Shown here: piece by piece, positions 42,571-51,132 of the stretch | Layout: every line of letters begins with the position of its first letter | Position numbering within the stretch: position 1 is the stretch's first letter | Assembly (NCBI GenBank): GCA_032334235.1 | Contig: JAVSGI010000005.1 | Coordinates: 1,364,001 to 1,428,000, forward strand | Origin: Paracoccaceae bacterium Fryx2 | GTDB taxonomy: Bacteria > Pseudomonadota > Alphaproteobacteria > Rhodobacterales > Rhodobacteraceae | Length of the DNA: 64,000 nucleotides | Direction: 5' to 3' | Translations under genes and position numbers: made by a program | Notes under the pieces: generated by a model | Databases searched by the model: none | Told to the model about the DNA's origin: nothing | The model's input: only the letters and a program-made list of their open reading frames with translations

Positions 42571-44358
42571 TCAGTCGCCGACGGCAGTTAGCGCAAGGGG
42601 AGGGGCAAGTTCAACCTCGGGTCGCAGGCCGAGCAGCGGCGCGGTGCGGCGGATGATCTCGGCCGCGACCGGAACGGCCGTCCAGCCGGCGGTGCGGCGC
42701 GGCTTGGGGCCGGAGGTTTCGACCGGCTCGTCGAGGGTGACGATCAGGACGTATTTCGGGGCATTGGCCGGGAACACGCTGGCGAAGGTGTTGATAACCT
42801 TGTCCTTGTAGTAGCCGCCGGTGGGTTTGGGCTTGTCTGCGGTGCCGGTCTTGCCGGCCACGGCATAGCCCGGCACCTCGCCCATCGAGGCGGTGCCCTT
42901 GGTCACGACCTGGCGCAGCATCGACACGGCCGCGGCAGAGTTGCGTTCGGACAGCACGCGCGTGCCGGGTTCGTGAGGGGCGCCGTGCAGCAGGGTCGGG
43001 CGCACGGTGGTGCCGCCGTTGGCCACGGTGGCATAGGCCGCGGCAAGGTGCAGCGGGCTGGCCGACATGCCGTGGCCGTAGGAGGTCGTGATCGTGACGA
43101 TCTCGGCCCAGCGCGACGGGATCAGCGGCTTGGCGCCGGGCGCCTCGATCAGCTCGACCGGGGTCGCGTCGAACATGCCGAGCGATTTCAGGAACGCCTG
43201 CTGGCGCAGGCCGCCGATCATCAGGCCGATGCGGGCCGAACCGACGTTGGAGGATTTCACGATCACGTCGGTGGCCGACAGCAGCGGGCCGTAGTTCTTG
43301 CCCTCGAACTCCTTGATCCTGAACTTGCCCCATTGCATCGGAGAGTTGGCATCGACCATGGTTTCGGGGTTCAGCAGGCCCAGTTCCAGCGCCTGCGCCA
43401 CGGCGAAGATCTTGAAGGTGGAGCCAAGCTCGTAAACCCCCTGCACCGCGCGGTTGAACAGCGGGCTGTCGCCGGCATCGCCGGTGGTCAGGGGCTGGGG
43501 CCGGTTGTTGGGGTCGAAATCGGGCAGCGAGGCCATGGCCAGGATCTCGCCGGAATGCACGTCCATCAGGATGGCGGCGGCGCCCTTGGCGTTCATCATC
43601 TTCATGCCGGCGAACAGCACCTCTTCGGTGGTGGCCTGCACCGTCAGGTCGATCGAGAGCGCCACCGGTGCGCCGCCCTGCGCCGGGTCGCGCAGCCGGG
43701 CGTCGAGCGCCTTCTCGATGCCGGCCGTGCCGATCACCTCGGCCGAATGCACGCCTTCGGCGCCGAAACTGGCGCCGCCCAGCACATGCGCGGCCAGCCG
43801 GCCGTTGGGATAGAGCCGCATCTCGCGCGGGCCGAACAGGAGGCCGGGGTCACCGATGTCATGCACGGCCTGGCGCTGTTCGGGCGAGAGCACGCGGCGC
43901 ACCCACATGAAGCTGCGCCCGTCGGTGAAGCGGCGTTCCAGCGCCGCGGCATCCATGTCGGGAAAGATCACCGCCAGTTCGCGGGCAACGCGGGCGGGAT
44001 CGACCGTGTCCTTGGGCTGGGCGTAGAGCGAGTGCGTCAGCATGTTGGTGGCCAGCACGCGGCCGTTGCGGTCGGTGATGTCGGAACGCTGCGCCAGGAT
44101 CTCGGCCCCCGGCGCGGCGGAGCGAGGCTCCATCGGCACCGAGGCCGCCAGCAGCCCCATGCGGGCGCCGATCACCGTGAAGGCGGCGAAGAAGGCGAGG
44201 CCGAGGATCAGCAGCCGCCCCTCGGCGCGGGACTTGGCGCGGTCGCGCAGCGCCTCGCCGCGCCGGGCGCGGTTCTCGCGTTCGATCAGCTCGGGGTTTT
44301 CGCCCCTGGCACGGGCGGAAAGGATGCGCGCCAGCGGGCGCAGGGGGGTGCGGATCAC
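42571..44358 (-). CDS. ftsI: FtsI/PBP3, septal peptidoglycan transpeptidase
   Basis: 595 residues from a GTG at 44358 that overlaps the ftsL stop (GTGA). A basic cytoplasmic start precedes one membrane anchor (LLILGLAFFAAFTVIGARMG, ~48-67). The pedestal domain has RSDITDRNGRVLA. Transpeptidase motifs are STFK (ELGSTFKIF), SSN (KSSNVGS) and KTG (AGKTGTAD). It cross-links septal wall at division. Confidence 0.95.
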   Translation of the reverse strand: MIRTPLRPLARILSARARGENPELIERENRARRGEALRDRAKSRAEGRLLILGLAFFAAFTVIGARMGLLAASVPMEPRSAAPGAEILAQRSDITDRNGRVLATNMLTHSLYAQPKDTVDPARVARELAVIFPDMDAAALERRFTDGRSFMWVRRVLSPEQRQAVHDIGDPGLLFGPREMRLYPNGRLAAHVLGGASFGAEGVHSAEVIGTAGIEKALDARLRDPAQGGAPVALSIDLTVQATTEEVLFAGMKMMNAKGAAAILMDVHSGEILAMASLPDFDPNNRPQPLTTGDAGDSPLFNRAVQGVYELGSTFKIFAVAQALELGLLNPETMVDANSPMQWGKFRIKEFEGKNYGPLLSATDVIVKSSNVGSARIGLMIGGLRQQAFLKSLGMFDATPVELIEAPGAKPLIPSRWAEIVTITTSYGHGMSASPLHLAAAYATVANGGTTVRPTLLHGAPHEPGTRVLSERNSAAAVSMLRQVVTKGTASMGEVPGYAVAGKTGTADKPKPTGGYYKDKVINTFASVFPANAPKYVLIVTLDEPVETSGPKPRRTAGWTAVPVAAEIIRRTAPLLGLRPEVELAPPLALTAVGD

Positions 44359-44702
44359 GGGAAAGCCTCCTGGTCGCCGGACAGGTCGACGGTCTCTGAT
44401 ATTTCGGGCAGGGCGGGGGCGGGGTAGGCCAGCAGCGCCGCCTGGCCGAACTGTTCGGGTTCCAGCGGCAGGAGGCGCAGGCGGTCGAAGTTGATCGTGG
44501 TCAGCTCGCGCAGCCGGGCGGGGCGGTTGAGGTAGGCCCATTCGGCGCGCTGCACCGACAGCGCCTCGCGCAGGCCCGCGATCTGCCCTTGCAGGGACGA
44601 GACTTCCTTGAGCGCCTGCTGGGTGGCGTAATTCTCGCGGTAGGCCCAGAAGGCCAGCCCCATCACGGCGAGAAAGGTCAGGATATACATCACGGGGCGC
44701 AT
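44355..44702 (-). CDS. ftsL: FtsL-like division protein
   Basis: 115 residues: one membrane helix (3-20), a coiled coil (YATQQALKEVSSLQGQIAGL) and a Pro/Glu-rich tail. Assigned by topology and by its place between rsmH and ftsI. It overlaps both neighbours (TGATG and GTGA). Confidence 0.85.
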   Translation of the reverse strand: MRPVMYILTFLAVMGLAFWAYRENYATQQALKEVSSLQGQIAGLREALSVQRAEWAYLNRPARLRELTTINFDRLRLLPLEPEQFGQAALLAYPAPALPEISETVDLSGDQEAFP

Positions 44703-45700
44703 CAGCGGCGTCCTTTCCGGGTGAATTGCGGCACGCCGAGGGCGGCATCCTCGGCCCGGCCGGCCGGGGCATCGGTGCGTTGGCCGACACGCAGCCTGGC
44801 GGAGCGCGAGCGCGGGTTGGCGGCCAGTTCGGCATCGTCGGCCGCGACGGCGCGGCGGGTCAGCAGGGTGAAGCGCGGGGTATCCTCGGCGCGGGCCGGG
44901 GCGTAGCGGTTGGCCTGCGCCTCGCCGCCCGAGCGGAGCTGGAAGAAGCGCTTCACGATGCGGTCTTCGAGGCTGTGGAAGGTCACGACCGCCAGCTTGC
45001 CGCCGGGTTTCAGCGCGCGTTCGGCGGCGGCAAGCCCTTCGGCCAGTTCGGAAAACTCGGCATTCACCGCGATGCGGATCGCCTGGAAGCTGCGGGTCGC
45101 GGGGTGGCTTTGCCCCGGCTTGGGGCGCGGCAGGCAGCGGCTGACGATCTCGGAAAGCTGGAGCGTGGTGATGATCGGCGCTGCGGTGCGGGCGGAGACG
45201 ATGGCGCGCGCGATGCGGCGCGAGGCGCGTTCCTCGCCGTAAAGGTAGAGGATGTCGGCCAGGTGTTCCTCGGACTCGGTGTTGACGATGTCCTGCGCGC
45301 TGGGGCCGTCCTGGCTCATCCGCATGTCGAGCGGGCCGTCCTTGGCGAAGGAAAAGCCGCGCTGGGCCTGGTCAAGCTGCATCGAGGACACGCCGAGGTC
45401 GAGCACGATGCCGTCGAGGGGCGCGTCGGCATAGGTGTCGAGGGCGGAAAACGTGCCCGCCACCAGCCGCAGCCGGTCGCCGTAGGTGCCGGCCCAGGCG
45501 GCGGCCATTTCCAGCGCCGCGGGGTCGCGGTCGACGCCGATCACCGTGGTGGCCCCGGCATCCAGAAGGCCGCGCGCGTAGCCGCCCGCGCCGAAGGTGC
45601 CGTCGAGCCAGAGGCCGGTAACCGGGGCGACGGCGGCCAGCAGAGGGGCCAGAAGCACGGGGACGTGCGGCTGATCGGGGTCGGGGGCGCGCGGGGGCAT
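44702..45700 (-). CDS. rsmH: RsmH, 16S rRNA m4C1402 methyltransferase
   Basis: 332 residues. N-terminal [15 protein letters not shown] and SAM-binding [34 protein letters not shown] and [16 protein letters not shown] are family hallmarks. It methylates C1402 of 16S rRNA. The stop overlaps ftsL. Confidence 0.94.
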   Translation of the reverse strand: MPPRAPDPDQPHVPVLLAPLLAAVAPVTGLWLDGTFGAGGYARGLLDAGATTVIGVDRDPAALEMAAAWAGTYGDRLRLVAGTFSALDTYADAPLDGIVLDLGVSSMQLDQAQRGFSFAKDGPLDMRMSQDGPSAQDIVNTESEEHLADILYLYGEERASRRIARAIVSARTAAPIITTLQLSEIVSRCLPRPKPGQSHPATRSFQAIRIAVNAEFSELAEGLAAAERALKPGGKLAVVTFHSLEDRIVKRFFQLRSGGEAQANRYAPARAEDTPRFTLLTRRAVAADDAELAANPRSRSARLRVGQRTDAPAGRAEDAALGVPQFTRKGRR

Positions 45701-45703
45701 GGG

Positions 45704-46234
45704 TCAGCCCTCCGTGTCGTCGTCGTCGGGGGGCAGGAGCGAGAGCATGTCCTCGCCCTCGGCCAGCAGATCCTGTTCTGCCCCGGCCTGGCCGGAGTCG
45801 GAGTCGTAGGTGTCGCGCTTCCAGATCTGGAAGGCGTTCAACATGCCGGCGAAGGTCGCCTCGGACCCGTCCTTCAGTTCGGCCATCGCAAGTTCGATCT
45901 TGTCGCGCCCCTTGGGCGGCAGCACGATGCGGCCGTCGTCGTCGATCTCGACTTCGAGCGAGCGGGTGATCAGGTTGCGGGTCAGGTAGATGCGCTTCTT
46001 GTCACCGACCGGCATCCGGGCGACGCGGCGTTCGAGCCGGGCCATTTCGGTGAGGGTGTAGCATTCGAGGAACCGGCGGGTTTCGCCGCCATAGACCAGA
46101 ATGAACCGGGCACGCGGGTTGCCGGGGAAATTGGGGTCACCAGCCTCCAGGACACGGCGAAAGGCTGCGGGGATCGAAACCCTTGCCTTGCTGTCAACCT
46201 TCTGGTTGAATTCGCCCCTGAACGCCTCTGACAC
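45704..46234 (-). CDS. mraZ: MraZ, transcription factor of the division cluster
   Basis: 176 residues from a GTG at 46234 with GGAG upstream. Two SpoVT/AbrB-like repeats: FRGEFNQKVDSKARVSIPAA near the start and EVEIDDDGRIVLPPKGRDKI near residue 95. The acidic tail (SLLPPDDDDTEG) is longer than in E. coli MraZ. It binds TGGGN repeats with 10-bp spacing; exactly such an array lies at 46553-46587. Confidence 0.93.
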   Translation of the reverse strand: MSEAFRGEFNQKVDSKARVSIPAAFRRVLEAGDPNFPGNPRARFILVYGGETRRFLECYTLTEMARLERRVARMPVGDKKRIYLTRNLITRSLEVEIDDDGRIVLPPKGRDKIELAMAELKDGSEATFAGMLNAFQIWKRDTYDSDSGQAGAEQDLLAEGEDMLSLLPPDDDDTEG

Positions 46235-46313
46235 GGCCTTACGGCTCCTTCACTGCCCTCTGCTTCCGGCCCGGCTGTTGCGGGTCTTGAAGCGAACCCG
46301 GATGTCCGGGCCC

Positions 46314-46360
46314 GGAAATAGAAACGGCGGACCGTGCCAGCTGCCACTGCACGATCCGCC
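46314..46360 (-). terminator. Internal terminator in the mraZ leader
   Basis: The minus strand forms GGCGGATCGTGC / GCACGGTCCGCC (12 bp with one mismatch, 11-nt loop) followed by the T-rich GTTTCTATTT, 80 bp before mraZ. It should stop part of the transcription and release a leader RNA. Confidence 0.65.
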
Positions 46361-46545
46361 GCCTGTCCCATCGCTGGGTGTCCAACTACGCGCGCCACCT
46401 GGGGGAGTGCTGCTCGCCCGCGTGCCGGATCTCTGGTTTTTTAAGGGACGAGAGAGGTTGCCTGTATGAGCCTGCTTTTTGCCTTGTTCGGGGTCTTGTC
46501 GATGCCCCTGTTTGTCGTCTGCCACTCTCGTCTTCGTGAATCCTG
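46314..46545 (-). ncRNA. UpsM-like sRNA from the mraZ 5' leader
   Basis: The leader between the MraZ box and mraZ is over 300 nt, has no gene, and ends in an internal terminator. In Rhodobacter sphaeroides the abundant sRNA UpsM arises exactly this way from the mraZ leader by partial termination. The 5' end is not visible; the given end is estimated from the MraZ box. Assignment is by synteny and the terminator, not by sequence comparison. Confidence 0.55.
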
Positions 46546-46552
46546 AGTGCCA

Positions 46553-46587
46553 TGGGAAAGCCTGGGAGGCAACGGGATTTTTTGGGA
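46553..46587 (+). promoter_or_regulatory. MraZ box: four 10-bp-spaced repeats
   Basis: TGGGA at 46553, 46563 and 46583, and CGGGA at 46573, each 10 bp apart. TGGGN repeats at this spacing are the known MraZ operator. It lies about 320 bp upstream of mraZ, near where the leader RNA should begin. This indicates autoregulation of the whole cluster. Confidence 0.8.
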
Positions 46588-46798
46588 GAATGACCCACCA
46601 ATCCGGGCCGATGCAGGCGAAAAATGGCGGCGCGGCGGGAAATGCCACGCGAAGGAACAAGACCTGGCGGAAATGGCTCGGGTTCACTACCAGATATGGG
46701 GTGTGTCTGATTTGCCCATAGTTTCCAGCAAAATCCCGGGAAATCCCGCGCGGAAGCCGAAATACCGGGCGCGTGGCAGGAAAGCCGGGGCTAAGGGC

Positions 46799-46824
46799 AA
46801 AAAACCCGGGGGGTGACCCGGGTT
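46799..46824 (-). terminator. Rho-independent terminator of mrp
   Basis: On the minus strand AACCCGGG-6 nt-CCCGGGTT followed by a run of Ts, 45 bp after the mrp stop. It separates mrp from the division cluster downstream. Confidence 0.85.
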
Positions 46825-46868
46825 CTGCCGCCTGTTCACGGAAAAAGTGATTCGGGTCGGGGGGCGCG

Positions 46869-47936
46869 TCAGGCCATGCCGCCGGCCACCAGCCGCGCCG
46901 CCAGCCGGGCGTAGGCGTCGGCCTGCGGCCCCTCGCCCGCGGCAATCGGCGTTCCGGCATCGCCCGCCACCCGCACGTCGAGACTGAGCGGCAGTTCGCC
47001 CAGGAAGGGCAGGCCCTGCTTGGCCGCCTCGGCTGCCACGCCGCCATGGCCAAAGAGATGCGCCTCGTGGCCGCAGTTCGGACAGATGTAGGTGGACATG
47101 TTCTCGATCAGGCCCAGAACCGGGGTCTTGAGCTTCTGGAACATGTCGAGCGCCTTGCGCGCATCGAGCAGCGCCACGTCCTGCGGGGTGGAGACGACGA
47201 TGGCGCCGGTCAGGTGGGTGCGCTGGCAGAGCGTCAGCTGGATGTCGCCGGTGCCGGGCGGCAGGTCGATCAGCAGGATGTCGAGCCTGCCCCACGCCAC
47301 CTGCCCCAGCAACTGCTGCAAGGCGCCCATGATCATCGGGCCGCGCCAGATCACCGCCTCGTCCTCCTTCAGCATCAGGCCGATCGACATCATGGTGACG
47401 CCATGCGCCTGCAGGGGGATGATGGTCTTGCCGTCGGGGCTGGCGGGGCGCTTTCTGACGCCCATCATGCGCGGCTGCGACGGGCCGTAGATGTCGGCAT
47501 CCAGCAGGCCGACCCGCCTGCCCTGCCGCGCCAGCGCCACCGCGAGGTTCGAGGCGACCGTCGACTTGCCGACCCCGCCCTTGCCCGAGCCGATGGCGAT
47601 GATGCGGTCGATGCCGGAAATGCGCTGCGGCCCGCCCGTTTGCGGCGACGGATGCTGGCCGATCTTGACGGCAGGCGCCCTGGCCGCAGGGCCGTGCGCC
47701 GTCATCACCACCTGCACGCCGGCCACCCCGGGCAGCGCGCGCAGCGCGGCTTCGGCCTGCGCCTGCGCGGGGGCCAGTGCGCGTGCCTGTTCAGGGCTTT
47801 CGGCCTCGATCACGAACCGCACCTGGCCCGCCTCGACCGTCAGGGCGCGAATCATGTCGCGCGAAACCAGATCGCCGCCGCCGGGCAGCGGCACCCGGGA
47901 AAGGGCGGCCAGCACGGCCTCTTGCGTGACGGACAT
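46869..47936 (-). CDS. mrp: Mrp/ApbC-type iron-sulfur carrier P-loop ATPase
   Basis: 355 residues from the ATG at 47936 (AAGGAGA upstream). An N-terminal MIP18/DUF59-like domain (~1-85, [16 protein letters not shown]) is followed by a Pro-rich linker and the ATPase with the deviant Walker [12 protein letters not shown] near residue 115. The CxxC that holds a bridging 4Fe-4S cluster is ICPNCGHE near 275. It moves Fe-S clusters to apoproteins in the cytosol. Confidence 0.92.
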   Translation of the reverse strand: MSVTQEAVLAALSRVPLPGGGDLVSRDMIRALTVEAGQVRFVIEAESPEQARALAPAQAQAEAALRALPGVAGVQVVMTAHGPAARAPAVKIGQHPSPQTGGPQRISGIDRIIAIGSGKGGVGKSTVASNLAVALARQGRRVGLLDADIYGPSQPRMMGVRKRPASPDGKTIIPLQAHGVTMMSIGLMLKEDEAVIWRGPMIMGALQQLLGQVAWGRLDILLIDLPPGTGDIQLTLCQRTHLTGAIVVSTPQDVALLDARKALDMFQKLKTPVLGLIENMSTYICPNCGHEAHLFGHGGVAAEAAKQGLPFLGELPLSLDVRVAGDAGTPIAAGEGPQADAYARLAARLVAGGMA

Positions 47937-48070
47937 GGTTTCTCCTTCGCCCAATCCAGCGGCAAAGGTCGTGCGCTTTGCGGCAAAGGGCAAGGGCAGC
48001 TTTGCGTCCTGCTGAATATTCAGGCGAAGCGCCTGTTTACGTTAGGTAAATCTTTGGCCCAGCCATGCCG

Positions 48071-48087
48071 ATGCTGCATGGCAGCAT
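48071..48087. other. Perfect dyad in the mrp/DUF1127 intergenic region
   Basis: ATGCTGC-ATG-GCAGCAT, 117 bp before the DUF1127 start. A possible regulator site or stem in its leader. The heat-shock-type promoter expected from R. sphaeroides was not identified with confidence. Confidence 0.35.
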
Positions 48088-48203
48088 TGCGGTGGGCGGG
48101 CATTGTGCAGGCGCAGCAAATGACCCATCTTGGCTCCAACAGCGCAACCGACCTGCAATCGGCAGGATCAACAGGCGCCAAGAGCAGAACCGAGGCTGAA
48201 CAG

Positions 48204-48419
48204 ATGGCTTACGCTAACACCAACCGCACCGCGCACCATGGTGTCGCCTACCGCGTCACCTCACTGGTGGGGTCGGTCAAGGCGTACTTCCAGCAGCGCC
48301 GCGTCTATTCGCAAACCGTGCGCGAACTGAATGCACTGTCCACCCGCGAACTGGCCGATCTGGGCATCCACCGCTCGATGATCACCCGGATCGCGCTGGA
48401 GGCGGCCTACGGCAAATAG
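48204..48419 (+). CDS. DUF1127 protein, CcaF1-like
   Basis: 71 residues. N-terminal polar part, then the DUF1127 motif TVRELNALSTRELADLGIHRSMI. It is rich in Arg and predicted to bind RNA. In R. sphaeroides the DUF1127 protein CcaF1 is cotranscribed with the CcsR1-4 sRNAs and affects their maturation. Here four such RNAs follow directly, which supports the same role in stress response. Confidence 0.85.
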   Translation: MAYANTNRTAHHGVAYRVTSLVGSVKAYFQQRRVYSQTVRELNALSTRELADLGIHRSMITRIALEAAYGK

Positions 48420-48430
48420 GTTTCTTGCGA

Positions 48431-48496
48431 GGCCCCACCTCCTCCCGGGGCCTGTAGCAAAAGCGGCGGCACTTCTCCTCCTCCCTGGTGCCGCCG
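48431..48496 (+). ncRNA. CcsR-type sRNA, unit 1
   Basis: Two stem-loops. The first is GGCCCC with loop ACCTCCTCC; the second is a GCGGCGGCAC / GTGCCGCCG stem with CTCCTCCTCCC in the loop. CCUCCUCCC loops mimic an anti-Shine-Dalgarno sequence and define the CcsR (cuckoo) RNA family. It starts 12 bp after the DUF1127 stop. Confidence 0.8.
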
Positions 48497-48561
48497 TCCT
48501 TTCTTCGGAAGCGCAAGCTTCCACCGCGGAACGAAGCGTCTGCTTCGGGTGTTGTTTGAAC

Positions 48562-48629
48562 GGCCCTCCCTCCTCCCTGGGCCAATCGAACCGGCGGCGA
48601 CCTCGCTCCTCCTCCCTGGGGTCGCCGCA
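48562..48629 (+). ncRNA. CcsR-type sRNA, unit 2
   Basis: GGCCC / GGGCC stem with a CTCCCTCCTCC loop, then a GGCGGCGAC / GTCGCCGC stem with CTCCTCCTCCC in the loop. The stem differs from unit 1 by paired changes (CAC/GTG to GAC/GTC), which is compensatory evidence for RNA structure. Confidence 0.8.
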
Positions 48630-48679
48630 TTTCATTTCAGGGTCCGGGCGCGCGCGCTTCTGGCCCAACGCTTTCGGAA

Positions 48680-48746
48680 GGCCCAACCTCCTCCCTGGGT
48701 CAACCGGACATGCGGCGGCATCTCTCCTCCTCCCTGGTGCCGCCGC
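48680..48746 (+). ncRNA. CcsR-type sRNA, unit 3
   Basis: GGCCCAACCTCCTCCCTGGGTC stem-loop split as GGCCCA / TGGGTC, then a GCGGCGGCA / TGCCGCCGC stem with CTCCTCCTCCC in the loop. Confidence 0.8.
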
Positions 48747-48768
48747 GCCCTCTTCCCAAGTTTCGGAA

Positions 48769-48833
48769 GGCCCGACCTCCCCGGGTCAACCGGACAAGCG
48801 GCGGCACCGATCCTCCCTCCCGGGTGCCGCCGC
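48769..48833 (+). ncRNA. CcsR-type sRNA, unit 4
   Basis: GGCCCG / CGGGTC first stem with a shortened CCTCC loop, then a GCGGCGGCAC / GTGCCGCCGC stem with TCCTCCCTCCC in the loop. The most diverged unit. Four units match the number in R. sphaeroides. Confidence 0.78.
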
Positions 48834-49030
48834 GCCCGGATTTCGCCATCAGCACACGTGCCACCCCCGATGCGGCCCGCATCGGTCGCGGCGGGACAGG
48901 CCCGGAACGGCGGCATCTGCGGGTGCCGCCGTTTTCCGTTGGCGGTCCTCGGCTTGCGCTGCCCGCGAGGGCCGCCTTGCACTTGCCCGCGCGGGCGGGG
49001 ATAGTCCGCCACCACGGGCAGGAGCGGTTG

Positions 49031-50188
49031 ATGCGGGCATCCCTTCTTTCGGCGGCGCTGGTCGCGGCGCTGGTCGGTTATGGCTCGACCATCGCGCTGA
49101 TCCTGGCGGCGGCCGCGGCGCTGGGCGCGACCCCGGCGCAGACGGCGTCCTGGGTGCTGGCGCTGTGCCTTGCCAAGGCGGCAGGCTCGGCGGTGCTGAG
49201 CCTGTGGTCGCGGGTGCCGGTGGTGCTGGCCTGGTCGACACCGGGGGCGGCGCTGATCGCGGCGACACAGGGCATTTCCATGCCCGAGGCGGTGGGCGCC
49301 TTCGTGCTGGCCGGGGCGCTGGTGGCGCTGACCGGGGCGCTCGGGCCGCTGGGGCGCGCGGTGGCGCTGATCCCGGACGGCATCGCGGCGGGGATGCTGG
49401 CGGGCGTGCTCTTGCCGTTCTGCCTCGCACTGCCCGGCGCGGCGCTGGCGCTGCCGCTGCTGGTGCTGCCGATGGTCGCCGTCTTCCTGCTGGTGCGGCT
49501 GGCCAATCCGGCGCTGGCGGTGCTGGCGGCACTGGGCTGCGGGCTGGCGCTGGCCTTTGCCACCGGGGCGGCCGCCCTGCCGGGGCTTTCCCTGCCGCCG
49601 CCCGCCCTGACCTTCATCCCCCCCGACTTCCGTCCCGGCGTGCTGCTGGGCCTTGGCCTGCCGCTCTACCTTGTCACCATGGCGTCGCAGAACCTGCCGG
49701 GCTTTGCTACGCTGCGCGCCGCGGGCTACGCGGCGCCGGTGCGCCCTGCCCTGCTGGTCACGGGCGGATTGTCGGCGCTGAGCGCGCTGTTCGGCGCCCA
49801 CACCACCAGCATGGCGGCGATCACGGCAGCGATCTGCCTTGGCCCCGATGTCCACCCCGACCGCGACCGGCGCTGGCGGGTCGGGCTGGTCTATGCGGGC
49901 ATCTGGGTGGCGCTGGGCCTGTTCAGCCCGCTGATCCTGGGGTTCATCGCCGCCCTGCCTGCCGCGCTGGTCACGGCGCTGGTCGGGCTTGCGCTGCTGG
50001 GGCCCCTGACCGGCGCGCTGACCGGGGCCTTTGCCGCGCCGCCGCAACGCTTCGCCGCCGCCGTCACCCTGACCGTCACCGCCGCAGGCGTCGCGGTGTT
50101 CGGCATCGGCGCGGCCTTCTGGGGCCTGCTCGCGGGCCTTGCCGTCCATGGGCTTGACCGCGCCGCCCACCGCCTGAACCGCCCCTGA
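49031..50188 (+). CDS. BenE family benzoate/H+ symporter-like permease
   Basis: 385 residues with about 11-12 membrane helices. Family features are SRVPVVLAWSTPGAALI near residue 60 and LGLPLYLVTMASQNLPGFATL near 215. GAHTTSMAAITAAICLG follows near 258. It would import benzoate or a related aromatic acid by proton symport. No aromatic-degradation genes are adjacent, so the true substrate is open. Confidence 0.85.
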   Translation: MRASLLSAALVAALVGYGSTIALILAAAAALGATPAQTASWVLALCLAKAAGSAVLSLWSRVPVVLAWSTPGAALIAATQGISMPEAVGAFVLAGALVALTGALGPLGRAVALIPDGIAAGMLAGVLLPFCLALPGAALALPLLVLPMVAVFLLVRLANPALAVLAALGCGLALAFATGAAALPGLSLPPPALTFIPPDFRPGVLLGLGLPLYLVTMASQNLPGFATLRAAGYAAPVRPALLVTGGLSALSALFGAHTTSMAAITAAICLGPDVHPDRDRRWRVGLVYAGIWVALGLFSPLILGFIAALPAALVTALVGLALLGPLTGALTGAFAAPPQRFAAAVTLTVTAAGVAVFGIGAAFWGLLAGLAVHGLDRAAHRLNRP

Positions 50189-50215
50189 CCCTTTCTTCTG
50201 TTCTCAAATATCCCC
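50189..50215 (+). repeat. Dispersed intergenic repeat, copy 3
   Basis: CCTTTCTTCTGTTCTCAAAT... directly after the benE-like stop, related to copies 1, 2 and 4. Confidence 0.5.
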
Positions 50216-50266
50216 GCCGGAGGCTCCCGCGGCACCGCCAGCCCGCCGCTGCAAGCCCGAACCCGA

Positions 50267-51007
50267 TCAGATCACGATCCCGGCGCAAAGCGCCGTGTTG
50301 CGCACATGCGCCGCCATCGCCTGCCGCGCCGCCTCGGCATCGCCTGCGGCCAGCGCCGCGATGACCGCCCGGTGTTCGGCGAGCGATTCGCGCATCCGGT
50401 CCGACCGGGTGCGCGGAATCGGCTGGCGCTGGGTTTCGGTCAGCAGGCTGCGCACCGTGTCATAGAGCGTCAGAAGCAGCCGGTTGCCGCAGGATTGGGC
50501 AATCGCCAGATGGAACGCCAGATCGGCCTCGACGTTCGACAGAAGATCGCCCTCCTCCCAGCAGCGTTCCATCCGGTCGGTGGCCTCGGCCAGCGCGGCC
50601 AGAGGCATGGCGCCGATGACCGCGGCGGCCGCGGCGCTGATCTGGCTTTCCAGCATCAGCCGGGTCTGGAACACGTCGGGCATCGGGTAGCTGTCGGCGT
50701 AGCGCCATTTCAGGTCGGCCGCATCGGGGCTTTGCCGCCCGGCGGTGACGAAGGTGCCGCGCCCCGGTTCGGTGCGGATCAGGCCCAGCGTTTCAAGGGT
50801 CAGAAGCGCCTCGCGCAGCGAGGCCCGGCTGACGGAAAAGCTGTCCGACAGCACGCGCTGCGACGGAATGCGGTCGCCAGGCTTCAGGGTTCCGTTCAGG
50901 ATCATGGTCTGCAACTTGCGCGCCACCACCTGCGGCAGCGGCATCCAGCCCGGTGCTGCCCCCCCGTCGTCGCGTTCGATCCGGTTCACCCTGCTTTCCC
51001 GTTCCAT
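50267..51007 (-). CDS. GntR-family (FadR/FCD) transcriptional regulator
   Basis: 246 residues. N-terminal winged helix (IPSQRVLSDSFSVSRASLREA), then a helical FCD ligand domain with the metal/ligand histidines in EADLAFHLAIAQSCGN and LAEHRAVIAALAAGD. It is divergent from the ABC-transporter/PLP-enzyme operon at 51133, which it probably controls from the 125-bp shared gap. The ligand is unknown. Confidence 0.87.
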   Translation of the reverse strand: MERESRVNRIERDDGGAAPGWMPLPQVVARKLQTMILNGTLKPGDRIPSQRVLSDSFSVSRASLREALLTLETLGLIRTEPGRGTFVTAGRQSPDAADLKWRYADSYPMPDVFQTRLMLESQISAAAAAVIGAMPLAALAEATDRMERCWEEGDLLSNVEADLAFHLAIAQSCGNRLLLTLYDTVRSLLTETQRQPIPRTRSDRMRESLAEHRAVIAALAAGDAEAARQAMAAHVRNTALCAGIVI

Positions 51008-51132
51008 TTCGCCCCGTCCGGCCTTCCAACTACCGCCTTGCTTTCAAAAAGGCATCATGCTTGGTTTGGCCTGACCGGTCAGACCAGTTTGACGGCCAAC
51101 AGGGTAAAATCAACAGGGAAAGGACAAGCGAC

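Noticed and set aside
46235-46550. RNase P RNA in the mraZ leader
   Set aside because: The universally conserved RNase P RNA segments are not found in either strand of this stretch.
48420-48840. Possible CRISPR array
   Set aside because: The repeated units are ~65 bp, imperfect, and each folds into two stem-loops with CCTCCTCC loops. There are no regular spacers and no cas genes.
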